DNA from: Phymatolithon calcareum | Lineage: Eukaryota > Rhodophyta > Florideophyceae > Hapalidiales | Direction of reading: 5' to 3' | NCBI GenBank assembly: GCA_977006965.1 | Contig: OZ345377.1 | Location: 1,364,001-1,428,000 of the forward strand | DNA length: 64,000 nucleotides | The notes under the pieces: model-generated | Seen by the model: only the letters and a program-made list of their open reading frames with translations | Told to the model about the DNA's origin: nothing | Database searches by the model: none | Shown: one piece after another, positions 19,861-30,555 of the stretch | Layout of the letters: every line of letters starts with the position of its first letter | Numbering within the stretch: position 1 is the first letter of the stretch | Made by a program: the position numbers and the translations under genes

Positions 19861-20301
19861 TGGTCATGCGTGCTGTCGTACTGCGGACCGGAGCTTCCCA
19901 GATCTGCGAGGACGAGTGTAGAGCCTTGGGATAATGGCGCATTTGCCGGCGCCGCCGACAACTCCAATGATACGCATGCGCGCCCTACTTAGTGTGTCGT
20001 GATCAATGGCAGGGACTGCAGAAAAGGCGTGGGCAAATTATTCCCTCACATATGAGATGCACAAAAGGAGACAGTGCGCAGTGCATGCCACCGTTGGCGG
20101 GCAGCCGTGTCTCGATTTTGGTCCTAAGGGCACGCGATGCATTGTTCGTACGAACTCCCGAGCACATTAAATTCTCAGCAAAACTATCACCAAATCTCAT
20201 GAAGTACTGCAGTACTTCGTGGTACCAGACGGCCTATTGACAAAATATGACATCAATTCTGAGAATCTACTATGTGAATGGTAATTTAACAATCTGCTGA
20301 G

Positions 20302-23300
20302 CTACAGTAAGAGCTCTCCTACGGCAACTTGACCATCTGAGAGACCAGCTGCAGCTCTTGAATGCAGCTTATTGTAGCAAAAAGAGAAACATTCAAATGG
20401 CATACTGGCGACTTGAACTGCCTTCGCTTTCTGCCCTGTTGCATATATCCTGCCATTGCTTCCGTGCATAATGTATCCAGGGCGTTGCATCTTCGTTCCA
20501 GTGCTGGTGTCCAAAATGAAAACCTCACCTGATATATGTACAACACAATTATTAGTGTCCGCATCGAATTCAAGGCTTCTGAAGCGTCCAACAAAGTGCA
20601 CACCACCGTAATTGCCTAGCCCTGTGATCCCATCCTGCACGCATTATCCGCTCTGTCCATCCCATACTCGAACGGTTTCGTCTTCAGATCCCGAAACAAT
20701 GCGCAGTCCGTCCGCGCTCATTGCAACACCCCACACAGCATCCTCGTGTGTCCACGGAGTGGTCCCAGCACGCATGCTCCGCTCTGCCCATCCCATACAC
20801 GAACTGTTTTGTCGTCTGATCCCGAAACAATGCAACTTCCGCCAGCGTTAATTGCAACGCACTCCACACCACGCTCGTGCCCACAGAGTGGTCCCAGCAC
20901 ACATTCTCCGCTCCGTCCATCCCACACACGAACAGTGTTGTCTTCTGATCCCGAAACAATGCGACTTCCATCCGCACTCATTGCAATACAGTACACAGCA
21001 CCCTGGTGTCCACGGAGTGGTCCCAGAACGCATTCTCCGCTCCGTCCATCCCACACACGAAGAGTGCTGTCCCAAGATCCCGAAACAATGCGTTTTCCGT
21101 CCGCACTCATTGCAACGCACTCCACACCATTCTCGTGTCCACGGAGTGATCTCAGCACGCATTCTCCGCTTTGTCCATCCCACACACAAACAGTGCTGTC
21201 TTCAGAACCCGAAACAATGCTACTTCCGTCCGCGCTACTTGCAGGGCTCCTCACATAATCCTCGTGTCCACGGAATGGTCCCATAACGCTATGCGCATCC
21301 CACACATGAACAGTTTTGTCTTCAGATCCCGAAACAATGCGACGTCCGTCCCCGCTCATTGCAACGCACCGCACATAATTTTCGTGTCCACGGAGTGGTC
21401 CCAGCACGCATTCTTCGCTCTGTCCATCCCATACACGAACAATGTTGTCCCAAGATCCCGAAATAAAGCGACGTCCGTCCGCACTCATTGCAACACTCTG
21501 CACATAATCTTCGTGTCCACGGAGTGGTCTCAGAACGCATTCTCCGCTCTGTCCATCCCATATACGAACAGTTTTGTCGTCTGATCCCGAAACAATTCGA
21601 CGTCCGTCTGCGCTCATTGCAACGCACCGCACACCACCCTCGTGTCCACAGAGTGGTCCCAGCACGCATGCTCCGCTCTGTGCATCCCATACACGAACAG
21701 CTTTGTCTTCTGATCCCGAAACTATGCGACGTCCGTCCGCACTCATTGCAACGCCCCACACAGCATCCTTGTGTCCACGGAGTGGTCCCCGTACGCATTC
21801 TCCGCTCTGTCCATCCCATACACGAACAATTTTGTCTTCAGATGCCGAAACAATACGACGTCCCTCCGCGCTCATTGCAACGCACCGCACAGCATACTCG
21901 TGTCCACGAAGTTGTCCCAGCACGCATTCTCCGCTCTGCCCATCTCATACATGTACAGTATTGTCCGAAGCTCCCGAAACAATTCGATTTCCATCAGCGT
22001 TCATTGCAACACTCGTGATCATATCATCATGACCCTTCAGTGTCTGCACGGTACACATCGTTTGCAAATCGAAAACATGGATATCTAGTCCTTGCACGAC
22101 TGCAATTATATTTTGTTCTTCTCTCAAACACACAGCGTTAACCTTCTCCTCAAAGTCGATACGGAAGAGTTGTCCGGCATCCGCCCTCCATCTCGGCTGG
22201 TGCTTAGGTATATAGTGAGACTTCGGAACATGCATCGACACACTGAACAGGAAGCGCTGCACAAATTCTGACGATGGGCACTGCGATTGCAACCGACCGT
22301 ACATTTCAAAAGGAGTTGAGTGAATACTCTTGTTGATGTTCTCCCAGCTTTCTTCAAGAGCGCTGAGCACTGCGGCAGCCCCAATAGCTCTCCCGCTACC
22401 ATCCCATAATTCCTGAAAATCGTCCCGCAGAGAGACTATTCCTCCAAATTTCATTCGCCTCCTCAACCATCGTACATCCGACAGCAACGATTCCAGCTCA
22501 CACCCCTCGCTCATTGCCAGGTGTCGAGCTAGGTTCTTTTCAATGTACTCATCCTCGGGTAGTTTTTCACAATCCCACCGTTCGCTGCGATTATAATTAT
22601 TAGACTGCACCACGTTACCAGCCGCTTTCCTCATGTATCCGTCGAGGAACCGTGTATGCCAAAGAGAAGCACGACTGTTCGCAGGCTTGCTGAAGCACGA
22701 GATCATGCAGTGCCAGCCCGTCAACCTCTCCCACTGGATTTGCGTGCCTGCGCCGCATAACTATGTGCATATCTGAGAGTTTGGTCATAAGTTGCTCAGT
22801 CACTCGCTCGTTAGTCTCCCACAGACGTTTCAGGCATGTCCGAGGAATCCAACCCTGTTTGCGTAGAACACTCAGCGCTTCAAACTTTTCTCTCACGCTC
22901 AATTCGCATCCAAGTTTCCTCTGACCTTCTGCGCCACGGGCCCGCTTTTCGCAATGCCACAAACAGGTCTCAACCACAGCCCTCAGTCCCCGGTACTCAT
23001 CAACACTTTCGTCGCCTACACTTTCGCTGTTTTCTTTCAGTTCATCCGCATAGATTGCTACCGACTGATCAATGTTGCCATTGTTTTCTTCGATTAAGTT
23101 GCGCAGACTGGTCCCAGCAGAACCTAATGCTACTGGCAGTCCAGCGCATACATCCAAGATGTCTCGAAATGGGGTCCAAGTATCGCTTGATGAGTGAACA
23201 GATTCAGTTTCGATGCCAGCATACTTGGTGAGAATGCGCAACGCCTCCTGGCACGAACTTCGCGCGGACTGAACTTCACCGCTCAGAACTGTTGCGAGAT

Positions 23301-24380
23301 GGATTTCTCCCGTGTCGATATCAACATCGCACTTGATGGTGCGTTGCAAAGCAACAGCTTAATTGAACTTGGATATCCAATTGGGTGCCCGTCGAAAGAC
23401 GAAATATCATCGGATACGAAAAGGGCACACCTATCTTTGAACCACAGAGACGCTTGCCTAGCACCTGATTCTGCACTTTTCTTACTTGTGATATCACTTG
23501 CCGCCCGAGCTTTCAACGAAGTGGGCAACACCTTCAATCATATCCTCTTCACCAGCGTCCTGTCCAAGAGTGACGAAGAACACACCGTCCAAGTACTTCT
23601 TCTGTACTTCCGATTCATGGCAAAGACCCTGAAGCGCAACTGTTTTCCCCACTCCACCCATTCCCACGGCCCCAAGAACACCTGGACTAACAGCAGCCGT
23701 CACCCTTTCACCGGCAGAGTCCGACAATACTTCACGCTTCAAGAATGCCTCCATGGTACCACCGCTAAAGTTTAGCACCACATTATTTGGAACCGGGGGC
23801 TCATCAAAATGCGCAACGTATTTGTCAAATGGCATCATGTCACTACCTCTCATGGGAGGGATAACGAGAGCTATTGATACACGTTCAATCGCGGGTTGGG
23901 CCTCCTTCCATATCGCGCTAAGTTTTTCAAGCGCTGTTTTCACCTTGTTCACCCTAGAGAATAGCTTGCCCTCATTCACTGGACGACCGTCAACAATTCG
24001 ATTCCTGCTTCGCATTGAACGACGCCCTTGTTTCGAAGGGTTCCCGACTACATGAGAGCTCCCACTCGCAGTTGCACGAGCTCTCTCTCTCTTGTAAACT
24101 CATCCTCCAGGCTCTTCAAGATTTCCCCTTCCGTTGTCAGGGATTCCTCAACTTGTTTGAGAATGGCGCGAAATGTGCTTGTCGCACGTTCGCCAATAGA
24201 TTCTTTGTCATCCGCAAGCGTTGCTTCGATACTTTTAACACTTGATTTACAGTCTTCGAAGGACTAGTTGCCGGGAAGTGAACCGAAGTCTTCGCAGCGC
24301 AACTTTATGTTGGACTATCTCTGTGCCAACTGATCGATTATGCCACCAACTCCAAACACAAGACCTACGGCTTCAGCCAT
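20302..24380 (-). pseudogene. NB-ARC–WD40 (STAND/NLR-like) receptor, copy A, multiply broken
   Basis: Reading from 24380 leftwards: (1) an N-terminal helical region starting MAEAVGLVFGVGGIIDQLAQ; (2) a linker with PPMRGSDMMPFDKYVAHFDE; (3) NB-ARC with P-loop GMGGVGKT (~23670) and GLPVAL (~23130); (4) a winged-helix region ending ALHDLVL; (5) a helical spacer; (6) a WD40 array of about 11 near-identical 43-residue (129-bp) repeats, 22080–20650; (7) a C-terminal tail of ~110 residues. Such proteins are ATP-switch signalling receptors of immunity or programmed cell death. Lesions relative to copy B or to neighbouring repeats: TAG near codon 22 (24315–24317) with a nearby deletion; an 11-bp deletion in NB-ARC (~23502); TGG→TGA in the first blade (21945–21947); a 2-bp GT insertion (~20758); GAA→TAA in the last blade (20644–20646). 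Confidence 0.82.
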
Positions 24381-24505
24381 TCTGGTAAAGGGAATAGACG
24401 TCGAGGCACAGACCTATCGCCAAGCTCACACGAGTGTTCTCAAGCAAGTCTTGGTGGAAGTGTGTATCACAGTGTGGAGACGTCGGTTTAACGCGAACAA
24501 TTATA

Positions 24506-24622
24506 TCCCTACTATTCCAAATGACCACTGCAGTGGTCATTTGGATTTTAGGGGCGAGTTTATGACAAGGTTACGTAACTCAAATGACCACTACAGTGGT
24601 CATTTGCAACTACTGTAGTTGC
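24506..24622. mobile_element. MITE end (TIR plus palindromes), partial
   Basis: After TA at 24504–24505 begins TCCCTACTATTCC, the same terminal repeat as the complete MITE at 42284. It is followed by a 28-bp perfect palindrome (24518–24545, core AATGACCACTGCAGTGGTCATT), a second near-perfect copy at ~24580–24605, and a third, CAACTACTGTAGTTG. No opposite end is found nearby, so the element is truncated or rearranged. It marks the right edge of duplication copy A. Confidence 0.7.
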
Positions 24623-25439
24623 TGGGACGTCGACAATCCTTGAACTTGCTATCACTGCTTGTTATACGAAGTACAATCGTGAAGCCTGACTTCATGTAGG
24701 ACCAGTACCGAAGCACGCAATGAAAAAGACACTAGTCGAAGAATGATGTATGGCATTTCGAAGATTTCGAATGATTTTGTAGCGCTGTCCTAGCTGGAGC
24801 ATATCATTTGATGTAGATCGTATTTGCTTGAGGTCTAGAAGCTCCCACCCTCAGCGTTTCGTCCAAGGACAGAAATTCTAGTGCTTCCTTTGCGGCAACA
24901 GCCAGAGTGGGAGTCGCGTAAGGATATGTTTCAAGTGTATGACGTGTCATGTGCCTCTTTGCGTGCGACCGAAGGCAGGTGATCAGAAAAGTTGTTGGAC
25001 TATGTGGCACTAATCTTCTATACTTACACCACGTATAAGAGAGAAGATACCGAGAAGAAGAGATAACAGTCGTGCTTCCCAGGAGTCCTCTTAGAATTTA
25101 GAAAGAGTAACAGACCAGAATTCCTAGACGCTGGATCACTAACACACTATTTTCCTCGATTCATGGGAGAAGAAGTAAAGACGTACAGAGGACCAGAAAA
25201 TGTAGGAGAATTACCACATCGAGAGACAGAAGGGAGGATAATGAGCTTATGTACGCAGTCTTTAAAGCTTAATGTTTAAAATGCAGCCCGTGATTGAACG
25301 CCCTTAAGGGGTCATTTAAGATAAAAGTTCGAAGTTTAGTGGCTGCGATATACCACCGCTGGCATAAGTCCGCAGCTCAATAAATGCAGAGTACGTCCGT
25401 ATTAGACCGTTCACGAACCAGTCCGAACGTTTTAGATGG
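24623..25439. other. Spacer between duplication copies, nothing recognised
   Basis: Unique to the junction between copies A and B. A 68-codon minus-strand frame at 24804–25010 has no domain. The right end abuts the truncated PRA1 fragment. Confidence 0.4.
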
Positions 25440-25441
25440 TT

Positions 25442-25549
25442 CAAATCCTTGTGTCTATTGTCATGGGCACTATTATTATCGCCGTGGTTCATGGTTGCTT
25501 GCAGAAGCCGCACCCTGACGCCCTGGCCGCAAATGATTCTGTTGTATAA
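25442..25549 (+). pseudogene. PRA1 3'-end fragment at duplication breakpoint
   Basis: Last 36 codons of the PRA1 gene, starting QILVSIVMGTI and ending in the same stop. There is no start or upstream part. Amino-acid changes from the parent include V→I, S→A and R→Q. It is not expected to be functional and defines the breakpoint. Confidence 0.9.
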
Positions 25550-26611
25550 GCTGTGTTCTTATGCGTTGGAACTAGTAACTGCTATGCTGATATACCACTT
25601 TGGGTGAAGCGGCATTTGTCATCGCTTTTCGAATGAAGATTCTAGCCGTAAGACTCAACTGGTGACTTGGTCAAGTCTTCGCGTCAAGCACAATTAAAGT
25701 AGCACATGGGTGTCAATCCTCCCGCAATGAAGTTCTTCGTATCTCAATGGTAAAATGAATAAAGAGGAAAGCACCAACATTGTAAACATGAAGACGACGC
25801 TAATTGTTTCTGTTAGCACCAACCCGCAGTATAAGTCCGAATGCGGACTCGACAAGCAGCTAATGGACATGTCATGGCACGTGGACCGCAGGTCAATCCT
25901 GCTAGAGCCACCATAATCATAGGGAAGTTATGCTCAAGTCGTCGACGGAACGATAAAACTGAATCGCACAGCCTCGCAGCTCAGTGCTCATACAAGTGCA
26001 AGACCTGTTTGCTTACAATGTTAAGCTTTCTCACTTAGTCAGACGGCTCAAAATATCATTGTCAGCAAACAGGTGCTGTGCACCGGCCCGATCTATAGCT
26101 ATAAAGCATGAGGTGGTCTCAGATCCTCACTTGTATCTCGCGCTACCCTGCAACTGAAGATATCAAAAGCCTAGAAATCTGTACGTGGACCAGTTAAGCT
26201 GCGTCTTGACTGGTCCACGTACACATTTCTGTGATTTTGAGTAAGAAAATTTTTTATACGTGTTCTTAGAACACGTACAGAATTCTCCTCCTCTCGTTCA
26301 GGTTGAGAAATGAAAGCTAAGGATGAGAACTATCCTCATTCTTGGCTCTCGTTGCTCAATTTGAGCGACATGAGTATTCAAACGTTCTTTTTGTTGTTCA
26401 GCTTCAGTATCAGTCACCGAAAATTGTGCGTGTTCAACAAAATATCGCGTCGACATCGAAGTGAGTTGTCCGTTCTGCAATTCAAATGACGAGGTTGTTC
26501 AACAAAATGAGCTTAACATAACAGGACGTGATACTTAAACTCATCTTGTTGAACAACCTCATCCAAAAACGACCTTGCGAATGCGACAACCTTCTGCCCG
26601 CGATATCCACG
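25550..26611. other. Upstream region of zinc-finger gene copy B, hairpins conserved
   Basis: Counterpart of 15234–16293, with the same three inverted repeats (26180–26223, about 26257–26277, about 26491–26560). No gene. Confidence 0.6.
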
Positions 26612-28642
26612 ATGGTAACTCCGACTGAAAACCTCGAACCCGCAGCCCAGCTCTCCGATGGCGCGGTTGAGCAACTCATTGGCAATGATTGCGACAAACA
26701 CCCGCTTGCGCCATTCCTGTCCCGCGACGACCAAAGCCAACCCGGCGATATGTTAGACTTCCTCAACCCGAACATTCCGCTCAACATGGATGTCGCGAAT
26801 ATGTCTGATTTCCCGGAGCCCATTGCGGATGGTGCAGATCAGAGCATCCCATTCCATGACACTGGCATTCACCCGGAAGAATTGATCAACACGCACAATC
26901 CCATTGACTCCTTCTTAAACAGCGCCGGCTCTAACATTGACGAGGACCAAGACCGTGTTTTGCGCGCGGACAAACAGCAGCAGATCCAGTCAACTAATGA
27001 ATTCGTCACCGATGCTCCTGGCCAAAGTTCTGCGGAGCAATTTCCTAACAACAGCGCACAGACTGCTGGATTTGCTTTCGACATGGACATTAACGTCGAT
27101 GTTGGCACTGCGGGACCCTCACTCGCCGGCATGCCCCAATTTGCTGCTCCCACTCCCGGATCTTCTTCCAGCGGAAAGCAGACCACAGCAATCCGAGTCA
27201 ATCCCACAGCCGACACCAACGTAAGCGGTCCACGCCACTTTGCAGAATTCGGACAGACGTCATCAGAGGCTCCCGTTCCGGATTTCACTTCCCCAACCCC
27301 ACCGATAAGTGCTGTCATGCAGCGTTATAACGTGATGGACTCGAATGTTCAGAAACTGCTCTGCCGAGAGTTCATGTACCAGATCAACAGGTACTCACAC
27401 GCCCTAGCTGTTGAAAAAGGCCAGAAGGGCACCGCCGATGCCTTGGTTCGTGCACAGGTGCAGTTGGACACTCTGGTGCAATCCCAAGTGCAAGCCGCGC
27501 CTCCAGCAAATACTCTCGCACAGCAACAGATTGAGATACAGTCCCAGGCTCCTCCCACCTCTCAGGTTCAGAATCGACGTCAGAATCAAGCTCAAGACCA
27601 GGTGCACATTCCGGTTGATTCATTCAGGATCCAAGGAACGGAAACCCCAACAGTCTCCCAGTTTTCAGTCCATCCATCCTCGCTTGAGGCCTCCAACGGA
27701 CACAAAACTTATTCAGACGGACCACAGCGCCCGCAATCCTCAGCCGCAATTCCATCCACTGCTCGTAATGGGACAGCGACGCGTAATCGCCGCAATGGTA
27801 ATACGAAAAAAGATCCAAGCCTGCACTGCCATCTTTGCCTAAGGCGTAAAACGAATAACTCGCCGCATGTGCCCTGCGGGAATGTTGAGAATGGAACGTG
27901 CCGTAAAGCGATTTGCCAGAAATGCTTCACTTCAGTTGAGTGGGAAGGAAAAGTGGACATGGAAATCGCACGATCCCAAGGAAATAGCTGGAAATGCACG
28001 CATTGCACCGGCGTGTGCCCGTCCACCGCGCAGTGCTTTGTGTACGGCCGCACTTCCAATCGCCGTCGGCAGAAAAGGCAGGCTGAACGTGAAGCAGCGC
28101 TCTTGTCTAACCGTCAACAGGCCGCCAATACCCAAGCTGTTGTCAACCACCTCCAAAATTTACAGCCGCGGCCAGAGAACGCACAACTGGCCGGTGTCCA
28201 CCCTATTAACACCCACACGGTCAACTTGGGTCCTGCCAACTTCAATGGTGTCACTGCATTGACCTTCGCCGTTCAGCCGACCGGCGCGCAAAACGCGAAC
28301 CCGAATATCCCGCCCTGTTCTGAAAACCCGACTGCCAATGTGTCCATTGAGCCATCTGCTTCCCACGGTGTTGGTGCAAGATACTATGCGGTCGGCGCAG
28401 CCCCTGATGCACAATACACTCTGCCGTTGAACGTCGGATGGCCAATTGAGAACTTGTATGCGAACACCCCCGCTTCAGCTGTTGAGTCACCGTCCCCTGA
28501 AGGCTCTCATTCCGGCGTTGGACAGGCAGTCAAGCGCCGCAGAATTGACCGGGGCCCCGAAAGCGTGGAGGAAAGGAACACCGTTGTCATGGGTGCAACG
28601 ACGCCGGTCACTCCAGATGTCGAAAACCCGACAACGAACTAG
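26612..28642 (+). CDS. CDCA7-like zf-4CXXC_R1 zinc-finger protein, copy B
   Basis: Intact 676-residue duplicate of the gene at 16294, same start, stop and domain order, with every zinc-ligand Cys/His kept. By hand count the first 251 codons differ from copy A at 17 non-synonymous and 3 synonymous sites. The remaining 425 codons differ at 3 non-synonymous (S/Y, L/I, S/N) and about 6 synonymous sites. The C-terminal Cys-rich half is therefore conserved, while the acidic/Asn-rich N-terminus changes freely or under selection. Role as for copy A: inferred DNA-binding chromatin factor. Confidence 0.75.
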   Translation: MVTPTENLEPAAQLSDGAVEQLIGNDCDKHPLAPFLSRDDQSQPGDMLDFLNPNIPLNMDVANMSDFPEPIADGADQSIPFHDTGIHPEELINTHNPIDSFLNSAGSNIDEDQDRVLRADKQQQIQSTNEFVTDAPGQSSAEQFPNNSAQTAGFAFDMDINVDVGTAGPSLAGMPQFAAPTPGSSSSGKQTTAIRVNPTADTNVSGPRHFAEFGQTSSEAPVPDFTSPTPPISAVMQRYNVMDSNVQKLLCREFMYQINRYSHALAVEKGQKGTADALVRAQVQLDTLVQSQVQAAPPANTLAQQQIEIQSQAPPTSQVQNRRQNQAQDQVHIPVDSFRIQGTETPTVSQFSVHPSSLEASNGHKTYSDGPQRPQSSAAIPSTARNGTATRNRRNGNTKKDPSLHCHLCLRRKTNNSPHVPCGNVENGTCRKAICQKCFTSVEWEGKVDMEIARSQGNSWKCTHCTGVCPSTAQCFVYGRTSNRRRQKRQAEREAALLSNRQQAANTQAVVNHLQNLQPRPENAQLAGVHPINTHTVNLGPANFNGVTALTFAVQPTGAQNANPNIPPCSENPTANVSIEPSASHGVGARYYAVGAAPDAQYTLPLNVGWPIENLYANTPASAVESPSPEGSHSGVGQAVKRRRIDRGPESVEERNTVVMGATTPVTPDVENPTTN

Positions 28643-29322
28643 CTTGTGGATGCGATGTGCCGGCGTATACATCAGGGGACTGTGCGTTCTTCGGATAAAG
28701 GTCACACCCCATCGTAAATACATATTTATATTATCAGGGGACGCTAACGTCTCCTGATAAAATAATAATTTCCAAAAAACAAATAACTCAATGCCCGTAC
28801 TGTATTGCTTGGATATCAAAAAATAATATTATTATTTTTTATTTTTGTTCTCTAGGTAGAAATAAAATATTTTATTTGAAGTGGACAATAGGAAAATAAT
28901 TTAAATTATTTGCGTTCCGTGAAGAGTGGCGAAATGCCTACGCCCAGACGCTGGAGCCGTCATGGATATCTACTGCCGGGCATGAAGAGAATAGATGAAT
29001 TTTATTGACAGTCGACTCTCACAGGCCTCTTCCCTAACCCTCTGTCTCTACACAGTGTTCATAGACAAGTTCACGTAGGGGTGGAGAAGGCACCCGACAT
29101 ACGTCAAAAATTACACAATTTTGTTTGCCGACGAAGTTCAATGTTCGTTACTTTTTGATTCTTGTATCTCTTCGAGGGCCCATTACACACAACTCGCTTA
29201 AAAGTACCCATTCTCGCTCGCGGTAAGGGAGCTAAACCAGCTCACCGACTCTCTCTTAGCAACTATACGCGTGCTGCAACACTCCCATTGGACGCGGCAG
29301 CCGCCCATCTACTCTCAATGCT
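28643..29322. other. 3' flank of zinc-finger gene copy B, no gene
   Basis: Almost identical to 18325–19004, with the conserved 3' hairpin. Ends in the palindrome at 29306–29351. Confidence 0.5.
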
Positions 29323-29351
29323 TTGGAATTCCAAAGCAGTGAGAGTAGATG
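29306..29351. repeat. 46-bp near-perfect palindrome unique to copy B
   Basis: CATCTACTCTCAATGCTTTGG, AATT, then its reverse complement, one mismatch. Copy A has only the left arm (18988–19011), so about 30 bp were added in B by copying the arm backwards. GTGCTTAAGCAC follows directly. Confidence 0.9.
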
Positions 29352-30210
29352 CGTGCTTAAGCACGTACGACCGTTGATTGTAATCTTGATGGCAGAGGGC
29401 GCCGCCGCGGCGCAATGCAGTGCGCCGGTGCCAATTCTGTCAAGTCATCGTCGACTCGCAGAGATTTTCGAACTGATTCATGCAGCTCCACTGCTGCGCG
29501 ATGCCTGGCGGGAGACTTTCTGCTCGCAAGGGCGTCCGTCATACTTGTACGCGAAACTGTTATGTTGTGGAAAGGCTTTCCAGTATGATCGAACAATTGG
29601 TTCATGGCGAGGTGTTTCGGGGTCGTGAAGCCGACGCTCCCGTGGCCGGATTGGCGATGCGACGGAGGAGGTGGAGTAGATACGATATCACCGGCCAAAG
29701 AGTATTTTCTAGACGTAATTGGCGAAAACATATTTCAAAACCGCGCCACTAATCGCCAATTCTAGTGGGGCGTTTGTCATGTTTGGCGGTCACGGAAAGG
29801 AGCTCGCAGACGCGCCGTAGAAAGACCGAGAGCGCATAGGCATTGCATTTCATACCGTCGACGATGTGCCGGACATGGCTTTGAGCGAATCGGCGATAGG
29901 TAAACCGGTCTGTGACGACTTGCGACAAGGACATGCTACGGCTTGCCCTCAGTGGCCTACGCGCAGAGTTGCAACCGTCCTCGCTAGCGGCGCTCCAGCG
30001 CGCTGGAGCGCCCTGTCGTCGGAAAAGCAACACACAGCACGGGATGTCAGAGTACTTCAGTAGCGCACGGACGGTACGACAGGAAGAATTCATGATGGTG
30101 CGAAGCGGCACCACGCGGTCGTTCATTAGAACATAGGAAACAGGGTCCCCGAGATGGCGTTCGGTGCGGAAGGCAGCATCGCCGTTGCAAGGGCCGAATT
30201 CATCGACCAC
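29352..30210 (+). pseudogene. Trans-prenyl diphosphate synthase pseudogene, copy B
   Basis: Same decayed gene as copy A. KHVRPLIVILMAEG is at ~29357, CLAGDF-like sequence follows in another frame, and the second Asp-rich region reads VDDVPDMALSESAIG near 29860, followed by CDDLRQGHATACP without the TAG seen in copy A. The palindromic insertion at 29306–29351 disrupts its start. Copies A and B differ by many scattered substitutions from ~19500/29870 onward, in contrast to the nearly identical zinc-finger genes. Confidence 0.72.
29989..30012. repeat. Perfect 24-bp palindrome unique to copy B
   Basis: GGCGCTCCAGCG followed by CGCTGGAGCGCC. The matching place in copy A (~19635) has no palindrome. 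Confidence 0.9.
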
Positions 30211-30555
30211 CGGGAACCTGACATTGTGACAGTTGCCGTCGTACTACGGACCGGAGCTTCCCAGACCTAAGAGGACGAGTGTAGAGAATCAGGATACGGG
30301 TGCATTTGCCGGCGCCACGAGCAACTCCAGTGATACGCATGCGCGCGCTACTTGGTGTGTCGTGATCATTGGCAGAGGCTGGAGAAGAGGCATGGGAAAG
30401 TTATTCCCTCACAGATGAGATGCACAAAAGGAGTCTTTTCGCAGTGCATGCGGCCCTTGGCGGGAAGCCATGCCTCGATTTTGGCCTCAAGGACATCTAC
30501 AGTATTCAGAGAACTCGCTACTGTGTGTGCATGGTAAATTTAACTGTCCCCTGCA
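30211..30555. other. Spacer between prenyl synthase pseudogene and receptor gene, copy B
   Basis: Counterpart of 19861–20301. The two stretches align with many substitutions and small gaps. No coding frame is supported in either. Confidence 0.4.

Larger units (their letters stand above)
15124..24494. repeat. Segmental duplication, copy A (direct)
   Basis: This copy aligns in the same orientation with 25440–34580. It holds the PRA1 3' end, an intact zinc-finger gene, a prenyl synthase pseudogene and a damaged NB-ARC–WD40 gene. The left break is sharp: similarity starts at TTCAAATCC in the PRA1 gene (15124 against 25440). The right break is softer, fading near 24494, where a MITE end begins. 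The copies are offset by about 10.32 kb at the zinc-finger gene, 10.25 kb at the 3' end of the receptor gene and 10.01 kb in its NB-ARC part; the change of ~244 bp equals two WD40 repeats. Confidence 0.9.

Noticed and set aside
20746-22032. Long plus-strand frames with periodic His/Pro/Arg repeats
   Set aside because: Antisense of the WD40 array. The periodicity comes from the 129-bp coding repeat. The same applies at 31233–32021.
25841-26038. 65-codon frame identical in both duplication copies (also 15527–15724)
   Set aside because: Identity only reflects the duplication. It is absent near the third paralogue, and composition is non-coding.
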